From positions 372,001 to 436,000 of the forward strand of contig NZ_SLWS01000007.1 in assembly GCF_004345645.1 (NCBI RefSeq): 64,000 nt of DNA, read 5' to 3'. Origin of the DNA: Actinocrispum wychmicini (GTDB taxonomy: Bacteria; Actinomycetota; Actinomycetes; Mycobacteriales; Pseudonocardiaceae). Below, one piece after another: positions 41,732 to 50,902 of this stretch; position 1 is the stretch's first letter, and each line of letters starts with the position of its first letter. The notes below the pieces were generated by a model. The model saw nothing but the letters and a program-made list of their open reading frames with translations, was not told the origin of the DNA and ran no database searches. A program made the translations under genes and the position numbers.

Positions 41732-43087
41732 ATGAGACACTCGCTGGCCCTCTGCCTCGCTATCCCCCTGATCACCGCGGCCGTGGCATGCGGCACCGCC
41801 GACCCCGGGCAGACGGCCGGGACGGTCGAGATCACCGTGATGGGGCGGCCTTTGGTGGCCGACGTGGCCGGACGAAAGTGGTTCGACGACAAGGTCGCCG
41901 CGTTCGAGGCCGCGAACCCCGGCATCAAGATCAAGCCGTCGGACGCGACCTGGGACGCACGCAGCTTCGCCGCGCGGCTGGCGGGCGGGAACGTCGAGAC
42001 CGTGATCCGGGTACCGCTGACCGAGCCCGCCGCGCTGATCGCCCGCACGCAGGTCGCCGACATCACCACCGAGGCCAAGGCACTGCCGAGCTGGGCGTCG
42101 TTCGACCCCAAGGTGCTTGAGCCGGTGACGAAGGACGGCAAGGTCTACGGCGTTCCGGAGAACATGTACGCCCTCGGCGTCGTCTACAACCGCGAACTGT
42201 TCACCAAGGCGGGCCTCGACCCGGACCGGCCACCGACCACATGGGACGGACTGCGCGCCGCCGCCAAGCAGATCAAGGACCGCACCGGCGCGATCGGCTT
42301 CGGCGCGATGACCACCAAGAACGCCGGTGGCTGGCACCTCACCGCCCAGACGTACTCCTACGGCGGCACCATGGAGCGGGTCGAGGCGGGCCAGGCGGTC
42401 GCGTCCTTCGCCGACGGGCCGGCCGAGCAGGTCCTGAACCTGCTCAAGCAGATGCGCTGGACCGACGACTCGATGGGCACCCAGCAGCTGCGCAGCCAGG
42501 ACGACATGAACAAGGACTACGCCGCCGCCAAGGTGGCAATGCAGATCAACGCGCCTGACTACTACGCCGCCTACGTCCAGAACTTCGGCGGCGACCCGGC
42601 GAAGTTCGGCATGGCCGCACTGCCCCAGGGCGGCGGCAACACGACGCTCGTCGGCGGGACCATCGACATGATCAGCGCGAAGGCGACGCCGCAACAGCGT
42701 GCGGCGGCGGTGAAGTGGATCGACTACATCTACCTGAAGGTGATCTCCGATCCCGCCGCCGCGGTCGAGTACAACAAGAGCCGGGCCGCCGACAACCTCC
42801 CGGTCGGCGTTCCGGTGCTGCCACTGTTCACTCAGGACACCCAGGACAAGGTCAACGCCGCCATCGCGTCCTACGTCAACGTGCCGACGAAGAACTTCAA
42901 GCCCTTCCTGGAAGGGACGAAGAACCTGCGCTACGGGCCCGAGCCCGCCGTCGCCGCCCAGGAGTTGTACGGCGTGCTCGACGCGACGGTGCAAGCGGTG
43001 CTGACCAAGCCAGACGCCGATGTCCATGCCCTGCTGAGCGAAGCAAGTGACCGGGTGAACGCGATCCTGAAGCAGAAGCAGCAGTGA
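41732..43087 (+). CDS. CUT1 sugar ABC transporter substrate-binding lipoprotein
   Basis: The 451-residue exported lipoprotein has signal 'MRHSLALCLAIPLITAAVAC' with the lipobox Cys at residue 20. The family 1 SBP pattern is visible in 'FEAANPGIKIK', 'YGVPENMYALGVVYNRELF' and 'AAAKQIKDRTG'. GGGAG precedes ATG 41732. It overlaps the first permease gene by GTGA. The ligand is probably an oligosaccharide handled by the GH38-like and GH39-like enzymes (inference). Confidence 0.92.
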   Translation: MRHSLALCLAIPLITAAVACGTADPGQTAGTVEITVMGRPLVADVAGRKWFDDKVAAFEAANPGIKIKPSDATWDARSFAARLAGGNVETVIRVPLTEPAALIARTQVADITTEAKALPSWASFDPKVLEPVTKDGKVYGVPENMYALGVVYNRELFTKAGLDPDRPPTTWDGLRAAAKQIKDRTGAIGFGAMTTKNAGGWHLTAQTYSYGGTMERVEAGQAVASFADGPAEQVLNLLKQMRWTDDSMGTQQLRSQDDMNKDYAAAKVAMQINAPDYYAAYVQNFGGDPAKFGMAALPQGGGNTTLVGGTIDMISAKATPQQRAAAVKWIDYIYLKVISDPAAAVEYNKSRAADNLPVGVPVLPLFTQDTQDKVNAAIASYVNVPTKNFKPFLEGTKNLRYGPEPAVAAQELYGVLDATVQAVLTKPDADVHALLSEASDRVNAILKQKQQ

Positions 43088-44022
43088 CGGCCACGGCAGC
43101 GGTCGCGGTGCCCGCGAAAGCTCCAGCGGCACCCGGCCGTCGCCGCCTCGGCCGGCGCGGCGGTCGGGGCGGCTGGGCCGCGCTGGCCTTCCTCGCGCCG
43201 GCGCTGCTGACGTTCGGGTACTTCGCGTGGTGGCCGATGATCTCCAGCGTCGTGCTCGCGTTCCAGCGGACCAACCTGATCGATCCGGCGCGGTGGGTCG
43301 GCTGGGACAACTTCCGCACCCTGTTCGCCGACCCGCTGCTGGCCAAGGCGGCCGGGAACACGCTGTGGTTCACCATCCTGGCGCTGGTGATCGGCTTCCC
43401 GGTGCCGCTGGTGCTCGCCGTCATGATGTCGGAGCTGCGCCGCCTCGGCGGCCTGATGCGGGTGCTGGTCTACCTGCCGGTGGCGATGCCGCCGGTGGTG
43501 GCCGTGCTGCTGTGGAAGTGGTTCTACGACCCGGACTTCGGCCTGTTCAACAAGCTGGCCGGACTGGTCGGGGTCGCCCCGCTCAGCTGGTTGCAGTCGG
43601 CGGGCACCGCGATGCCGAGCCTGGTGCTTGAGGCAACCTGGGCGACCGCGGGCAGTACGGTGCTGATCTATCTCGCGGCGCTCGCCGGTGTGTCCAGGGA
43701 GCTGTACGACGCCGCCGAGATCGACGGAGCCTCGATCTGGCGCCGGCTCTGGCATGTGACGCTGCCGCAGTTGCGCGGCATCCTGCTGCTGATCCTGCTG
43801 CTGCAGGTGATCGGCACGTTCCAGGTCTTCACCGAGCCGTTCGTGATGACCGACGGCGGACCGGACGACGCGACCGTCACAGTGCTCCTGCTGCTGTACC
43901 GGTACGCGTTCGTGTACGGCGACTACGGAGCGGCTGCCGCGCTGAGCGTACTGCTGGTCATCACCCTCGGCCTGCTGTCGGCGACGTACCTGAGGCTGAC
44001 GCGCCGGTGGAGCAGCCGATGA
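43084..44022 (+). CDS. CUT1 sugar ABC transporter permease (MalF/UgpA type)
   Basis: The 312-residue six-helix permease starts at GTG 43084 with a Pro/Ala/Arg-rich cytoplasmic head. The EAA loop is seen in 'ELYDAAEIDGASIWRRLWHVTLPQL'. It overlaps the binding-protein stop (GTGA) and the next permease (ATGA). Confidence 0.92.
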   Translation: MTATAAVAVPAKAPAAPGRRRLGRRGGRGGWAALAFLAPALLTFGYFAWWPMISSVVLAFQRTNLIDPARWVGWDNFRTLFADPLLAKAAGNTLWFTILALVIGFPVPLVLAVMMSELRRLGGLMRVLVYLPVAMPPVVAVLLWKWFYDPDFGLFNKLAGLVGVAPLSWLQSAGTAMPSLVLEATWATAGSTVLIYLAALAGVSRELYDAAEIDGASIWRRLWHVTLPQLRGILLLILLLQVIGTFQVFTEPFVMTDGGPDDATVTVLLLLYRYAFVYGDYGAAAALSVLLVITLGLLSATYLRLTRRWSSR

Positions 44023-44891
44023 ACCGGGGCGTGGTGTCGTCGTTCGACCGGCGCCGGTCGTCGGTGCGGATCACTTTCGGCACAGCTCAGGTGGTGATCG
44101 TGCTGGCCGTGGCGCTTGCCGGGGCGGGACCGCTGTACTGGGTGTTCAAGGGTTCGGTGTCCGACACCCAGGAGCTGCTGTCGAATCCGCTCGCGATCTG
44201 GCCCCAGCCGACGCACTGGGACAACCTCACCAAGGCGTGGACCGACCTGCAGATCGGGCACTATCTGGCCAACACGGTGGTGCTGGTGGCCGGTTCCTGG
44301 CTGTGTCAGGTGGTGGTCGCGCTGACCGCGGGCTACGCGCTTTCGATTCTCCAACCACGGTACGGCCGATACCTGTACGGCGCGATCCTGGCCACGCTGT
44401 TCGTCCCGGGCACAGTCGCACTGGTAGCCCTCTACCTGGTGATCCTTGACCTGCCCGGATTGCACGTCTCGATCGCCAACACACCGTTCGCGGTCTGGCT
44501 GCCCGCCGGGGCGCAGGCGTTCAACGTGCTGATCGCCAAGCAGTTCTTCGACACCATTCCGCGCGAGCTGCTGGAGGCGGCCCGGGTCGACGGCGCCGGG
44601 TCGTGGGTGCTGTTCCGGCGGATCGTGCTGCCGATGTCGAAGCCGATCATCGCGGTGATCTCGCTGCTGGCGGTGATGGCGTCCTGGAAGGACTTCCTGT
44701 GGCCGCTGGTGGCGATCACCGACCAGCAGTCGCAGCCGCTGTCGGTGGCCCTGCCGCGCCTGGCCGCGTCCTCCGACCAGGCGCTGCTGATCGCAGGACT
44801 GTTCATCGCACTGCTGCCGCCGCTGCTGATCTTCCTGATCTTCCAGCGCCAGATCGTCCGCGGCATCGGCTTCACCGGGGTGAAGGGCTGA
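44019..44891 (+). CDS. CUT1 sugar ABC transporter permease (MalG/UgpE type)
   Basis: The 290-residue six-helix permease has the EAA loop 'ELLEAARVDGAGSWVLFRRIVLPM'. ATG 44019 is preferred because it gives an ATGA overlap with GGAG 7 nt upstream; GTG 44007 is the alternative. No ATPase gene follows. In actinomycetes a shared MsiK-type ATPase usually serves such importers. Confidence 0.92.
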   Translation: MNRGVVSSFDRRRSSVRITFGTAQVVIVLAVALAGAGPLYWVFKGSVSDTQELLSNPLAIWPQPTHWDNLTKAWTDLQIGHYLANTVVLVAGSWLCQVVVALTAGYALSILQPRYGRYLYGAILATLFVPGTVALVALYLVILDLPGLHVSIANTPFAVWLPAGAQAFNVLIAKQFFDTIPRELLEAARVDGAGSWVLFRRIVLPMSKPIIAVISLLAVMASWKDFLWPLVAITDQQSQPLSVALPRLAASSDQALLIAGLFIALLPPLLIFLIFQRQIVRGIGFTGVKG

Positions 44892-44939
44892 CCCGGCTCC
44901 ACCGCTGACCCATCGCAGGTGAGGGTAAGGAGTACGACG

Positions 44940-47648
44940 ATGTACCGACGCAGAAGGAAAATCACGTTACCCAGGTGGTCCTCGTTGGCCGCGATATCGG
45001 TGTTCACGGCCGCGCTCTCGATCGCCGCCGCCACGCAGGCGCCGGCACAGGGCCCGAGGATCGCGGCCGCGAGCGTGACCGCGAACTTCGCGGGCGACGA
45101 CGGGGTCGGCCATCCGGAGGTGTTCGGCTCGGGCATCAACGTCCCGGCGCTGACCGACCCGGACAAGATCGAGACACTGCACCAGACCGGCACCCGGTTC
45201 ATCCGCGGTGACGTGTATCTGGGCCATATCCTGCCGACCACGACCATCGCGGACTACCTCGCCGCGATGCCCGCGGGGACCGGTGTCGCCGATTCGAACA
45301 CCTGGGACTGGAGCAACTACGGGTGGATCGATCAGCACCACGACCGCGGCACCAAGACGATCCTGATTCTCAGCTACTCGGTGGACTGGCTCGGCTCCAC
45401 GCCGGGTGGCGGTGCGATCGACTACTCGCCGCCCAACGGCGCGGACGGCTTCCGGGTCTACCGGGACGTGATCTCGAAGATCTTCAAGCGGTTCCGCGAC
45501 AAGATCGACCTGATCGAGGTGTGGAACGAGCCGGACGGCGGCTTTCTTGGTTCGCCGTCGCTGATCACCGCCAGCGACAAGCTGAACGCGTACAAGGACA
45601 TCTACGCCAGCGCGGCGGCAGGCATCCGCGACGTGGAGACGGCCCAGCCCAACGGCAAGCGGATCCCGATCGGCGGTCCGGCGATGTCCGGCCCGGATCC
45701 CGTGCAGCACGACCCGGACAACAGCGAGGTCGACTGGGCCAAGGGGCTGCTCACCGACTCCCGCACCGCCGCCAACGTCGACTTCCTCAGCTACCACACG
45801 TACGACCGCGGATCCACCGCGGGCGAGGCCGTCCAGACGTGGCGGAAGGCGGCGGTGGACGCGGGCCGGGCAACCGACTTCCCGGTGTACGTGACCGAGT
45901 GGAACTACGACCCGCGGTACGTCCCGTTGATTCCGATGAACGGCAACGACCCGAACACGATCAGCTATGCCGCCGCCCGGCTGACGGCGTTCCTCAAACA
46001 GCACGCGAACGGGACGAACTTCTTCGCGGACAACGACGAACTGGTCGTCCCGCCGTTCTTCGGGGTGCACGGCAACGGCATGCTCCCCCCGAAGGCGCGC
46101 ACCTACCGGCTGATGTCCGTCGACCTCGGCCTCGGCGCGGGCGACAACACGTTGCGGCCGGTCAGTTTCCCGTCCTCGATCAGCGACGCGGGCGCCGCCA
46201 CGACCGCCAACGGTGACCGGGTCGCCTGGGTGGTCAACAACACGGCCGACGCGCAGGACGTGGACCTCAACCTCAACGGCCTCGGCGGGGCCACCACCAC
46301 GACGGCGACCATCTTCGAGGCGAGCCCGAACCAGACCCAGGTGCGGCCGAAGGCGTCCGTTCCGCTCACCGTCTCCGGCGGGTCGGCGACCGTCCGGTTC
46401 GCCGCGCCGGCCCACTCGGTTGTCGGTGTCCGGCTGGCGTCCTATCCGATCGCGGACAGCGAGAACCTCGCCCCTGGCGCCACAGTCACACCGTCCTCAG
46501 TGTCCGCCGCGGTGCCACAACTGAACGGCGCCCGCGTCGTGGACGGCATTGTCGGCGTGCACGAAACAGGTGAGTGGGCGTCGAACCAGGAGCTGACCCC
46601 GAACATCCGACTGGACTGGACAACACCACAGGCGGTCGGTCGGGTGGCGCTGTACGACCGTGCCAACCCGACCGACCGGATCCTGGCCGGCCGGCTGGAG
46701 TTCAGCGACGGCACGACCGTGCAGGTACCGGAGTTGCCCAACGACGGCACCGGCAAGGTGGTGTCCTTCCCGGTCCGCGACGTGACCTGGATGAGGTTCG
46801 TGGTGACCGACGGAGCCGGTCTGAACGTGGGCCTTTCCGAGCTACAGGTGTTCGCCGGTGGCAACGTCGCCAGGGACGGCACGGTCACCACGTCGTCGCA
46901 GGCCAACCTCGACGTGAACGGCCAGCTCAAGGCGACTGACGGAATCACCACCGCCGCGGGCGAGTGGGTGTCGACGGAGACCAACCCCTGGATCCGGATC
47001 AGCTGGGTGAACAGCCAGGTCCTGGACCGGATCGTGCTCAGCGACCGGCCCGGACCGGTCAACGCCAACAGCGGCACGCTGACCTTCAGCGACGGCACCT
47101 CGGTACCGGTCACCGGCATCCCCGCCAACGGCGCCCCGAAAGTGGTGTCGTTCCCGGCCAGGCCGGTCACCTGGGTGAAGTTCCAGGTCACCGGTGGGTC
47201 GGGCACCGGCGTGGGGCTGGCCGAGCTCCGGGCCCTGACCACGGGCAACGTCGCCTCCAGTGCCGTGGTCACCGCGACCAGCACGGCGCCGGAAGCCCCG
47301 ACACTGACGCCGGCCGCGGCCACCGACGGCGTGATCAACCAGTGGGACGCCGGCGAATGGGCCTCGAACGGCGAGCCCAACCCCCGGATCCGGCTGACCT
47401 GGGCAACAGCGCAGAACCTGCGGCGGGTGGTGTTGTACGACCGCGACAACCCGATCGACTTCACCACCGGTGGGACGCTCACCTTCAGCGACGGCAGCAG
47501 TGTCCCGGTGTCGGGGATGGACAACAGCGGCGTCGGCAAGATGGTCACGTTCGCACCCCGGTCGGTGACCTGGGTCGAGTTCCAGGTCACCGGCACCGCC
47601 TCCAGTTGGCGGCTGGGGCTGTCGGAGATCGAGGCGTACGTCGGCTGA
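44940..47648 (+). CDS. Secreted GH39/GH5-like glycosidase with three discoidin-like repeats
   Basis: The 902-residue product has a signal peptide (about 1-45). The barrel carries an intact acid/base Glu in 'IEVWNEPDGG' and a nucleophile Glu in 'VTEWNYDP'. From about residue 515 to the end are three repeats of about 125 residues, each starting 'GATVTPSS'/'GTVTTSSQ'/'AVVTATST' and containing 'EWAS..' then 'TLTFSDG' and 'VTWV.F.VTG', typical of F5/8 type C sugar-binding modules. AAGGAG lies 7 nt before ATG 44940. It is probably the extracellular enzyme feeding the importer. Confidence 0.88.
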   Translation: MYRRRRKITLPRWSSLAAISVFTAALSIAAATQAPAQGPRIAAASVTANFAGDDGVGHPEVFGSGINVPALTDPDKIETLHQTGTRFIRGDVYLGHILPTTTIADYLAAMPAGTGVADSNTWDWSNYGWIDQHHDRGTKTILILSYSVDWLGSTPGGGAIDYSPPNGADGFRVYRDVISKIFKRFRDKIDLIEVWNEPDGGFLGSPSLITASDKLNAYKDIYASAAAGIRDVETAQPNGKRIPIGGPAMSGPDPVQHDPDNSEVDWAKGLLTDSRTAANVDFLSYHTYDRGSTAGEAVQTWRKAAVDAGRATDFPVYVTEWNYDPRYVPLIPMNGNDPNTISYAAARLTAFLKQHANGTNFFADNDELVVPPFFGVHGNGMLPPKARTYRLMSVDLGLGAGDNTLRPVSFPSSISDAGAATTANGDRVAWVVNNTADAQDVDLNLNGLGGATTTTATIFEASPNQTQVRPKASVPLTVSGGSATVRFAAPAHSVVGVRLASYPIADSENLAPGATVTPSSVSAAVPQLNGARVVDGIVGVHETGEWASNQELTPNIRLDWTTPQAVGRVALYDRANPTDRILAGRLEFSDGTTVQVPELPNDGTGKVVSFPVRDVTWMRFVVTDGAGLNVGLSELQVFAGGNVARDGTVTTSSQANLDVNGQLKATDGITTAAGEWVSTETNPWIRISWVNSQVLDRIVLSDRPGPVNANSGTLTFSDGTSVPVTGIPANGAPKVVSFPARPVTWVKFQVTGGSGTGVGLAELRALTTGNVASSAVVTATSTAPEAPTLTPAAATDGVINQWDAGEWASNGEPNPRIRLTWATAQNLRRVVLYDRDNPIDFTTGGTLTFSDGSSVPVSGMDNSGVGKMVTFAPRSVTWVEFQVTGTASSWRLGLSEIEAYVG

Positions 47649-47655
47649 CCGCTGA

Positions 47656-47690
47656 ACCCCTCTCTGGCCGCCCGGTGGCCAGAGAGGGGT
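47656..47690. terminator. Perfect 14-bp hairpin terminator between convergent genes
   Basis: Arms 47656-47669 and 47677-47690 pair perfectly around a 7-nt loop. It follows the GH39-like stop by 7 bp and touches the stop of the leftward PhyH gene, so it may act in both directions. Confidence 0.8.
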
Positions 47691-48460
47691 CAACCGCTGT
47701 CCCGGAAGGGGTAGTGCCGGGCGGGGTCGAAGCGCGGGCGCGGCTGATAGCTGTTCACGCCGGGTTCGCCCTGGAGGTGGAACGCGCTGGGATAGGGAAC
47801 CTCGGCGTCGGTGATGCGGGTGGATGTCGGGATGTAGCGAATGGTCAGTCCGCACCGGCGATCCGGCGAGGTGTTGGCCCCGCTGCCGTGCACGATGTTC
47901 GGGTGGTGCACCTCGACGTCACCCGGCCGCAGAACCATGTCGACGGCGGCGGATTCGTCAACGGCGACGGCGATCTCCTTGCCCAGCACGCTCTGCACGG
48001 CGTCGTTGCCGCGCATCGGCTCGATCCGGCCGTGGTGGCTGCCGGGGACCAAGCGGACGCAGCCGTTGGCCGGCGTCGAGGCGTCCACCGCCAGCCACAG
48101 GGTCACCACCCGCATCGGCTCCAGCGGCCAGAACGCGGCGTCCTGGTGCCACAGCACGGGCTGACCGGAGTACGCCGGCTTGGCGATGTAGTGCGAGGCG
48201 AACAACGCGAGGTCCGGTCCGACGAACAGCTCGGCGATCCGCAGCAACCGCGGGTCGCTGACCACCCGCAGCCAGAACGGGTCGTCGCGCAGGTAGACGT
48301 GGCCGAGCTGCTCCGGCCGCACGTCCGGGTGCCGCGCCTGCAGCCACTCGACGTGGCCGCTCACCTCGTCGATCAGCTCGGGATCGATCACGTCGCGGAA
48401 GAGGGCGTAGCCATCACGGTCGTACGACGCCAGTGTGTCTGCTGGACTGTGGATTCTCAT
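47690..48460 (-). CDS. Phytanoyl-CoA dioxygenase (PhyH) family Fe(II)/2-oxoglutarate oxygenase
   Basis: The 256-residue cupin-fold oxygenase has its HxD iron ligands in 'LWHQDAAFW', the distal His in 'VHHPNIVHGSG', and a 2-oxoglutarate Arg candidate in 'RRCGLTIRY'. ATG 48460 is chosen because the family N-terminus begins there. No clear Shine-Dalgarno is present. It is divergent from an AraC gene (70 bp), which probably controls it. The substrate is unknown; hydroxylation of a small metabolite is typical for bacterial members. Confidence 0.88.
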   Translation of the reverse strand: MRIHSPADTLASYDRDGYALFRDVIDPELIDEVSGHVEWLQARHPDVRPEQLGHVYLRDDPFWLRVVSDPRLLRIAELFVGPDLALFASHYIAKPAYSGQPVLWHQDAAFWPLEPMRVVTLWLAVDASTPANGCVRLVPGSHHGRIEPMRGNDAVQSVLGKEIAVAVDESAAVDMVLRPGDVEVHHPNIVHGSGANTSPDRRCGLTIRYIPTSTRITDAEVPYPSAFHLQGEPGVNSYQPRPRFDPARHYPFRDSG

Positions 48461-48530
48461 GTTGTCAATCGTGCGTGAAACGGCCCATGTCGGATAGCAA
48501 CATACGCGCAGAAATTTGTACTCTGTTGAC

Positions 48531-49364
48531 ATGCCGCTGATGCTGCGGTTCGAGTTGCACGCGCTCGGCCGGCCCTACCACGCGGCGCTGGTCCGGGTAG
48601 GCCCGCGCGCCGACTCGGCGCCCCACGCCCATGTCGACTTCCACGAGCTGATGTGCGTGGTCGGCGGCCGCGGCCAGCACCTGCTGGCGCACGGCCCGGA
48701 GCCGCTGGCCGAGGGCGACGTCGTGCTGGTCCGGCCGTGGGACCGGCACGCGTTCACCGGCCGCGGACCGGACGGGCTGGAGTTCGTGAACGTGGCCTTC
48801 CCGAGCTCGGTCTGGCGTGGCTTCTGCGATCTGAGCGGGATCGGGGCGGACTGGGAGAACGCACCAACGCCGCCGACGCTGCGGCTCGACCCGGCGCCTG
48901 CCGGCGCGGCCTTCCAGACCGTGCTCGACAGGTTCCACGCGGGGCCGACCACGGTCGACCTGTTGCGGTTCTGGACCGATCTGCTGTCGCTTGTCCCGCA
49001 GCCGCCTGAGCCTGCCGTCGCCCGCGGTACGCCGCCCTGGCTGGCCGACGCCTGCCGGGCGATGCGCCGGGAGGAGAACCTGCGCCTTGGCACGCCGCGA
49101 CTGGTGGAGCTGGCCAGGGTCAGCCCGGCACATCTCGCCCGGTCGGTGCGGCGGCACTACGGCGTGACGCCGACCGCGTTGGTCGCAGGGCTGCGGCTCG
49201 AACTCGCCGCCACGCTCCTGGCCGGGTCCGCCGAGCCGGTGTCCACCATCGCCACCCGCACCGGGTTCGCCAGCCAGTCGTACTTCACCCGGTGCTTCCA
49301 GGAGGCATACCGGATGCCGCCACGCGAGTTCCGCCAACGCGCGCAACGCGCGTTCGTGCCGTGA
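48531..49364 (+). CDS. AraC-family transcriptional regulator
   Basis: The 277-residue protein has an N-terminal cupin ('HAHVDFHELMCVVGGRGQH' region, about residues 25-45) and a C-terminal AraC double HTH (about 180-277; 'LVELARVSPAHLARSVRRHYG', 'STIATRTGFASQSYFTRCFQEAY'). ATG 48531 has no obvious Shine-Dalgarno, so a short or absent leader is possible. It is divergent from the PhyH gene, its likely target. Confidence 0.9.
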   Translation: MPLMLRFELHALGRPYHAALVRVGPRADSAPHAHVDFHELMCVVGGRGQHLLAHGPEPLAEGDVVLVRPWDRHAFTGRGPDGLEFVNVAFPSSVWRGFCDLSGIGADWENAPTPPTLRLDPAPAGAAFQTVLDRFHAGPTTVDLLRFWTDLLSLVPQPPEPAVARGTPPWLADACRAMRREENLRLGTPRLVELARVSPAHLARSVRRHYGVTPTALVAGLRLELAATLLAGSAEPVSTIATRTGFASQSYFTRCFQEAYRMPPREFRQRAQRAFVP

Positions 49365-49380
49365 CCGGCCAGCACCCGCG

Positions 49381-50010
49381 TCAGGCCGTTTGTCCTAGGG
49401 CGACGCCGACGAGCTTGACGAGAAACCGGTCGATCTGTTCCACCGCGGGAGGCCAGGGCAGGTCGGGCTCGTTGATGCGCTGCGTCAACATGCCGTTCAC
49501 GGCCGTGCGCAGATCGAGGGTGACGATGGACGCGTCTCCAAGTGGGGCGACTCCGGCATCCATGCACCGCTGCACCGCCGCCCTGGTCCGGGCGACCAGT
49601 ACTTCTTTGAACGGCATGCCGAGCTGTCGGTGGACCTTGCTTTCGTGGAGCACTTTGTAGAGGCCAGGGTGCTCCTGCGCCCAGGCCGCCTGGGCCAGGA
49701 TGCGCGCCCGCAGCTGCGCCGCCGGTTCCCGCTGCGCCGCCTCGGCGTCGTCCCCCGCCTGGACCAACTCGTGATGGCAGCGCTCCAGCGCGGCCAGCAC
49801 CAGCGCGTCACGGTCGGGAAAGTGCAGATAGACCGAGGTCGCGGCGATCGACACCGCACGTGCCACGGCACGCAAGGACAGGTCGGCGTCGTCGGCGAGG
49901 TCGTCCAGCATCGGCACGGCGGCCGAAATGATCTCCTCGCGCAGCCGTTCGCCCTGGCCGCGCGCGTTGGGACGGCGGCGGTCGGGCGGCGGGGCAGACG
50001 TGCGGTCCAT
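49381..50010 (-). CDS. TetR-family regulator
   Basis: The 209-residue protein has an N-terminal TetR HTH ('ADLSLRAVARAVSIAATSVYLHF', about 40-65) and a helical C-terminal domain of the TetR_C WHG-like type. It is divergent from a carboxymuconolactone-decarboxylase-family gene. Two copies of a 15-bp repeat in the gap (50030-50044 and 50066-50080) contain the palindrome TGTAGCGCTACA and are likely its operators. The ribosome-binding site at ATG 50010 is weak. Confidence 0.88.
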   Translation of the reverse strand: MDRTSAPPPDRRRPNARGQGERLREEIISAAVPMLDDLADDADLSLRAVARAVSIAATSVYLHFPDRDALVLAALERCHHELVQAGDDAEAAQREPAAQLRARILAQAAWAQEHPGLYKVLHESKVHRQLGMPFKEVLVARTRAAVQRCMDAGVAPLGDASIVTLDLRTAVNGMLTQRINEPDLPWPPAVEQIDRFLVKLVGVALGQTA

Positions 50011-50029
50011 TGCCGCCCATTGTAACTGA

Positions 50030-50080
50030 ACAGCTGTAGCGCTATGGTCGTACACAAATGCGTGTACAGCTGTAGCGCTA
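50030..50080. promoter_or_regulatory. Two direct copies of a palindromic TetR operator
   Basis: ACAGCTGTAGCGCTA occurs at 50030-50044 and 50066-50080, 36 bp apart. Copy 2 extends to the perfect palindrome TGTAGCGCTACA; copy 1 differs at its last base or two. Both lie between the divergent TetR and CMD genes. Confidence 0.7.
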
Positions 50081-50107
50081 CACCTGTCTATCCAAGGAGC
50101 GTCCCCG

Positions 50108-50851
50108 TTGACCATCACGAACGACCACGACCGGAACCCCACCACCAAAGCCAACCTCGACCTGGTGACCACGCTGGACCCGGTGTTCGCCCAGATGGCG
50201 GGCGCCACCGTCGACCATGTCTGGGCGATTGCGCAGCTGACCGATCGCGAGAAGGTGTTCCTGTGCGTGGTGGCCGACGTCTGCCACCCGAGCCTCGGCC
50301 TACCGTTCGAACTGCACATTCGCGGCGGCCTGGCCCGCGGGGTGTCCACAGGGGACATCCGGGCGCTGCTTCGGCTCATCTCCTACGACAGCGGGTATCC
50401 GGCGGCGCTGGCCGCGTTCGACCGGCTGGCCGAGATCGAGGCGGCGGCCGGACTGCCCCACCCGGACGCCGAGCCGCTGGCCGCCGAACTGCTGCACACC
50501 GGACCCGACGCGGCCGCCAGCCCGCTGCCAGCGCCGATCCGCGCCCAGTTGCTGGACCTGGACGCCCATTTCACCGAGCATTTCGACCTGCAGTCACGAC
50601 TGCGGTCGGTGACCGGTCCCGGCACACTCACCGTCCGGGAACGAGCGTTCGCGACGATGAGCATCGACGTGCATTACCAGACGCTGGAGGAGACATTCAG
50701 GGCGCACGTCGGCCGAGCACTGAGCGGCGGAGCGTCCCCTGAGGACGTACGGGCCGTCCTTCGTTTCAATGCCCAGTTCGGCGTGACCAAGGCATGGCGC
50801 GCGTGGAAGGCACTCAACGTCCTGCTCGCCGAACTCGACCCGACCGCCTGA
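50108..50851 (+). CDS. Carboxymuconolactone decarboxylase (CMD/AhpD-like) family protein
   Basis: The 247-residue protein has two CMD-like halves (about 35-125 and 160-240), each with the family pattern 'ELHIRGGLARGVSTGDIRALL' and 'AHVGRALSGGASPEDVRAVL'. The AhpD CxxC is absent; one Cys is in 'DVCHPSLG'. The start is TTG 50108 with AAGGAG 8 nt upstream. Its close TetR partner suggests it responds to a small toxic or redox-active compound. Confidence 0.85.
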   Translation: MTITNDHDRNPTTKANLDLVTTLDPVFAQMAGATVDHVWAIAQLTDREKVFLCVVADVCHPSLGLPFELHIRGGLARGVSTGDIRALLRLISYDSGYPAALAAFDRLAEIEAAAGLPHPDAEPLAAELLHTGPDAAASPLPAPIRAQLLDLDAHFTEHFDLQSRLRSVTGPGTLTVRERAFATMSIDVHYQTLEETFRAHVGRALSGGASPEDVRAVLRFNAQFGVTKAWRAWKALNVLLAELDPTA

Positions 50852-50902
50852 CGCGGTCTCCACCGGCACGCGCACAGTCAGGAGTTGTGTCAGGGTGAGG
50901 CG

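Noticed and set aside
44967..46415. 482-codon leftward open frame opposite the GH39-like gene
   Set aside because: Val/Arg/Asp-rich shadow of a gene with intact catalytic motifs on the other strand.
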